This document shows, in pieces, positions 61,404 through 64,000 of a stretch of DNA of 64,000 nt. The notes below the pieces were generated by a model. The model ran no database searches, had not been told where the DNA came from, and worked only from the letters and a program-made list of their open reading frames with translations. Every line of letters starts with the position of its first letter. Position 1 is the first letter of the stretch. Location of the stretch: positions 310,001-374,000 of the forward strand of contig JADKDK010000001.1 of assembly GCA_016718385.1 (NCBI GenBank). Direction: 5' to 3'. The stretch comes from Gammaproteobacteria bacterium. GTDB taxonomy: Bacteria; Pseudomonadota; Gammaproteobacteria; Pseudomonadales; UBA5518. A program made the translations under genes and the position numbers.

Positions 61404-62062
61404 GGCCCAACGTCAACGGCATCGGTATGACCTCGCAGCGCACACGCGCGCGCCTGGTCGAGCGGCTGTTCGAGCAGGGCATCACGGACATCCGCGTGCT
61501 CGAGGTGATGCGCACCACGCCGCGCCACCTGTTCCTCGACGAGGCGCTGGCTCACCGCGCCTACGAGGACGCCTCGCTGCCGATCGGCTTCAACCAGACG
61601 CTGTCGCAGCCGTATACCGTCGCCCGCATGACCGCGCTGCTGCTCGCCGGCGGCGGCATGAAGCGGGTGCTGGAGGTCGGGACCGGCTCGGGCTACCAGA
61701 CCGCGGTGCTGGCGCAGCTGGTCGAGGAGGTGTACTCCATCGAGCGCATCCGGCCGCTGCAGGAGCGCGCGCGTCTGCGGCTGCGCGAACTCAAGCTGCA
61801 CAACGTCACGCTGCGCCACGGCGACGGTTTCGGGGGCTGGGCCGCCAAGGCGCCCTTCGACGGCATTCTCACCACGGCTGCGCCGCGCGCGGTGCCGCAG
61901 GAGCTGGTCGAACAACTGCGCGTGGGCGGGCGCCTGGTGATTCCGGTCGGCGACGACCGCAGGCAGCAGTTGAGCGTGGTGACCCGCACCGAGACGGGTT
62001 TCGAGGTGCGCGAGGTCGAACCGGCGCGTTTCGTTCCCTTGTTGAGCGGCATGGTGCGCTGA
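61400..62062 (+). CDS. pcm: Protein-L-isoaspartate O-methyltransferase
   Basis: A 220-residue repair methyltransferase that methylates isoaspartyl residues of aged proteins with S-adenosylmethionine. Family marks are VMRTTPRHLFLDEALAHRAY, ASLPIGFNQTLSQPYTVARM, the SAM-binding RVLEVGTGSGYQTAVLAQLV and PFDGILTTAAP. It starts at GTG 61400, overlapping ispF by GTGA, or at an internal ATG (61427). Direct coupling of pcm to ispF replaces the usual truD-surE-pcm order. Confidence 0.93.
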   Translation: MRPNVNGIGMTSQRTRARLVERLFEQGITDIRVLEVMRTTPRHLFLDEALAHRAYEDASLPIGFNQTLSQPYTVARMTALLLAGGGMKRVLEVGTGSGYQTAVLAQLVEEVYSIERIRPLQERARLRLRELKLHNVTLRHGDGFGGWAAKAPFDGILTTAAPRAVPQELVEQLRVGGRLVIPVGDDRRQQLSVVTRTETGFEVREVEPARFVPLLSGMVR

Positions 62063-62404
62063 GGGCGTCGGCCGCGGGCGCGACCAGCGCTCGAGGCTGC
62101 AATGCCGCATCCGCCGGATTCCCGGGTGAATCGCGATTTTCCCGTTGTTTCACAAGGTTTTAGCGTGCGGGGGCTTGGGGTCGCTCTGCCAGCTTTTCCA
62201 GTCGCTTGTGAAAAATTACCGGTGTTCGCGACGAATATTATTGACAACGAAATGTTTCGGGCGCAAATTTGGCCCATCTAAACCTCAATAAAATCATATC
62301 GATAAACCGGTTTGTTAAACAGAACGCGCACTTAAAGCGCGCAACAGACTAAACGAGGGGCGATTTGCATGATTACGCCCGGGACACACTAGCTGCAGAG
62401 ATGA
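62063..62404 (+). promoter_or_regulatory. AT-rich leader and probable promoter of nlpD-rpoS
   Basis: This 342-base gap contains no gene. The right half is AT-rich, in sharp contrast to its surroundings. TTGACA (62241-62246) is a perfect -35 hexamer, though the -10 region 17 bases on (CAAATT) is weak. Further right are a 10-base palindrome AAACCGGTTT (62304-62313) and a hairpin CGCGC/GCGCG (62325-62341). In E. coli the main rpoS promoter lies inside nlpD and nlpD has its own promoter; this gap could supply both genes. Confidence 0.55.
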
Positions 62405-63292
62405 ATGATCCGGTCTCCCTCGACAACAGTTGTGATCGCGACCTGCCTCCTGGCGGGGCTGGCCGGCTGCGCAAGCCGTCCCTATTACTCGGACCTGCCC
62501 GAACCGGGCGCCCGGGCACCGGTTTCCCGCGCCGCCGCAGCGCATCCGGGGGTGAACACCTACACGGTGAAACCGGGCGATACCCTGCATTCGATTGCCT
62601 TTGCGGCGGGGACGGACTGGCAGACGCTGGCCTCGCTGAACCGCATCGCGTCACCGTACACCATCTATCCCGACCAGCAGCTGAAGCTGAGCGCCTCGAG
62701 CGTGCCGGTCACGCTGGGCATGGACCCGGACGTGCCGGCCCCCGGGCCCGTGCGTGCTCAGGCTGCGCCGGATGCGGACGCGCCGCTCATGCAGGGCGGC
62801 GCCGCGGCGACGCCCCGGGCGCAGCCGCCGGTGGTCGCGCCGGCGCAGCCGACGCAATCCGCACCGCCCCGGGTCGCCGCCGCTGCGCCCGTTGCGCCGC
62901 CCCCGCTCCCGCCGCCGAGTCCCGGCGGCTGGCAATGGCCGGGCGCGGGCAAGCTGGTGCTCGGCTATGCGAACACGGCGCAACCGCACAAGGGTATAGA
63001 TCTTGCAGGCAATACCGGGGATCCGGTGCTTGCGGCCAAGGGTGGCACGGTGGTCTACGCGGGCAATGGAGTGCGCGGGTACGGCAACCTGTTGATCGTG
63101 AAGCACGATGCGCTGTTTCTGAGCGCATATGCCCACAACAGCAAGTTGCTGGTCAAGGAAGGCGATGTGGTCAAGGGCGGGCAGCAGATCGCGGAGATGG
63201 GCGACAGCGGCACTGACCGGACGAAGCTGCACTTCGAGGTGCGAAAGCAGGGCAATCCGGTCGATCCGTTGCAGGTACTGCCCAGAAGATGA
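62405..63292 (+). CDS. nlpD: Lipoprotein NlpD, LysM and M23 (LytM) domains
   Basis: A 295-residue outer-membrane lipoprotein. The lipobox is Leu19-Ala20-Gly21-Cys22. A LysM domain (about 49-95: TYTVKPGDTLHSIAFAAG) binds peptidoglycan. A Pro/Ala-rich linker follows, then a LytM domain (about 180-292: PHKGIDLAGNTGDPVLAAKG, KLHFEVRKQGNPVDP). The first metal motif, His-x3-Asp, is kept, but the HxH motif reads Lys-Leu-His, so it is probably not an active peptidase. This suits the known role of NlpD as activator of the amidase AmiC in cell separation. rpoS follows 38 bases later. Confidence 0.92.
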   Translation: MIRSPSTTVVIATCLLAGLAGCASRPYYSDLPEPGARAPVSRAAAAHPGVNTYTVKPGDTLHSIAFAAGTDWQTLASLNRIASPYTIYPDQQLKLSASSVPVTLGMDPDVPAPGPVRAQAAPDADAPLMQGGAAATPRAQPPVVAPAQPTQSAPPRVAAAAPVAPPPLPPPSPGGWQWPGAGKLVLGYANTAQPHKGIDLAGNTGDPVLAAKGGTVVYAGNGVRGYGNLLIVKHDALFLSAYAHNSKLLVKEGDVVKGGQQIAEMGDSGTDRTKLHFEVRKQGNPVDPLQVLPRR

Positions 63293-63330
63293 GCCGGCGA
63301 CACAGAAAATCACAGCAAGGGGACAAGGCA

Positions 63331-64000
63331 ATGGGACTAGAGGCAAGCGTACAGTTCGAAGACGAAGCCCTCATCGCGGCCGAGGCAGAGTTCGGCGCCG
63401 ATCTGGCGGATGAGGCCGAGGGCCTCGATGCCGTCGATGCGGACGAGCGCGAGGACGAGTTCATCGCGGCCCGGCGCGAGGCATCGGGCGTGCAGCGCAC
63501 GCTCGATGCGACCCAGATGTACCTGAGCGAGATCGGCTTCTCGCCGCTGCTGACGGCCGAGGAGGAGCGCCATTACGCGCGCCTCGCGCTGAAGGGCGAC
63601 GAGGCCGGGCGCAAGCGCATGATCGAGAGCAACCTGCGCCTCGTCGTGAAGATCTCGCGCCGCTACCTCAACCGCGGCCTGTCGCTGCTCGACCTGATCG
63701 AGGAGGGCAACCTCGGCCTGATCCGCGCGGTGGAGAAGTTCGATCCCGAGCGCGGCTTCCGCTTCTCGACCTACGCGACCTGGTGGATCCGCCAGACCAT
63801 CGAGCGCGCCATCATGAACCAGACGCGCACCATCCGCCTGCCGATCCACGTGGTGAAGGAGCTGAACGTCTATCTGCGCGCGGCGCGCGAGCTCACGCAG
63901 AAGCTCGATCACGAGCCCACGGCCGAGGAGATCGCCGAACTCGTCGACAAGCCGGTCGAGGACGTCAAGCGCATGCTAGGCCTGAACGAGCGCGTGACCT
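63331..64000 (+). CDS. rpoS: RNA polymerase sigma factor RpoS (truncated by window end)
   Basis: The first 223 residues of the stationary-phase/general stress sigma factor; the gene runs off the window. ATG 63331 follows CAAGGGGACAAGGCA. After an acidic N terminus (AEAEFGADLADEAEGLDAVD) come region 1.2 (TQMYLSEIGFSPLLTAEEE) and region 2 (NLRLVVKISRRYLNRGLSLL, FDPERGFRFSTYATWWIRQT, IERAIMNQTRTIRLPIHV), then the start of region 3 (DHEPTAEEIAELVDKPVEDV). The lack of a long region 1.1 and the position after nlpD mark RpoS rather than RpoD. Confidence 0.94.
   Translation, partial: MGLEASVQFEDEALIAAEAEFGADLADEAEGLDAVDADEREDEFIAARREASGVQRTLDATQMYLSEIGFSPLLTAEEERHYARLALKGDEAGRKRMIESNLRLVVKISRRYLNRGLSLLDLIEEGNLGLIRAVEKFDPERGFRFSTYATWWIRQTIERAIMNQTRTIRLPIHVVKELNVYLRAARELTQKLDHEPTAEEIAELVDKPVEDVKRMLGLNERVT

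Overview
The window is GC-rich DNA from a gammaproteobacterium. The right end carries the conserved order pyrG-kdsA-eno-ftsB-ispD-ispF-pcm-nlpD-rpoS, which is typical of that class, and the TonB receptor and the lipoprotein signals indicate a Gram-negative envelope. Genus cannot be assigned from sequence alone. No rRNA, tRNA, CRISPR array, transposase or integrase gene was found.

Region 1 (about 0.1-33.4 kb) is a catabolic island for a hydrophobic, probably alicyclic or isoprenoid/steroid-like acid. It encodes a TonB-dependent receptor for uptake, an acyl-CoA synthetase and three class III CoA-transferases for CoA activation, a P450 with a 3Fe-4S ferredoxin, three luciferase-like (LLM) oxidoreductases, a 3-ketosteroid-dehydrogenase-like flavoprotein, a PQQ dehydrogenase lipoprotein, an SDR, a 3-hydroxyisobutyrate-dehydrogenase-like enzyme and an Old-Yellow-Enzyme homologue. 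It also has three crotonase-fold enzymes (one MenB/ring-hydrolase-like) and two modules of a thiolase-fold protein followed by a DUF35 protein. Both thiolase-fold proteins have Gly where the nucleophilic Cys belongs, so they look more like side-chain retro-aldolases than thiolases. No transcription regulator is present in the island, but three AT-rich divergent intergenic regions share a motif.

Region 2 (about 33.4-40 kb) is mixed: a DgcZ-type diguanylate cyclase, a PaaI thioesterase, glucokinase, a peptidyl-prolyl isomerase/HupE pair, an isolated gcvT and a shikimate-kinase-like gene. Region 3 (40-52.7 kb) is glycogen and central sugar metabolism: pgi, glgBAP on the minus strand, and glgC-GH57-malQ diverging on the plus strand. 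Region 4 (52.8-55.8 kb) has a PilZ protein, Hsp20 and a tandem pair of GAPDH genes, the first lacking the catalytic Cys. Region 5 (56-64 kb) is the housekeeping block ending in a truncated rpoS; the truD and surE genes usually found between ispF and pcm are absent.

Two features cut across the regions. A REP-like repeat with a GTAG foot lies in several intergenic regions, and in seven cases its TAG is the stop codon of the adjacent gene. The sequence also has quality problems: long poly-G blocks at 8.4, 13.4, 20.3 and 20.6 kb that replace real sequence, and single-base frameshifts in at least six genes including pgi and glgA. These look like base-calling or assembly errors rather than gene decay.
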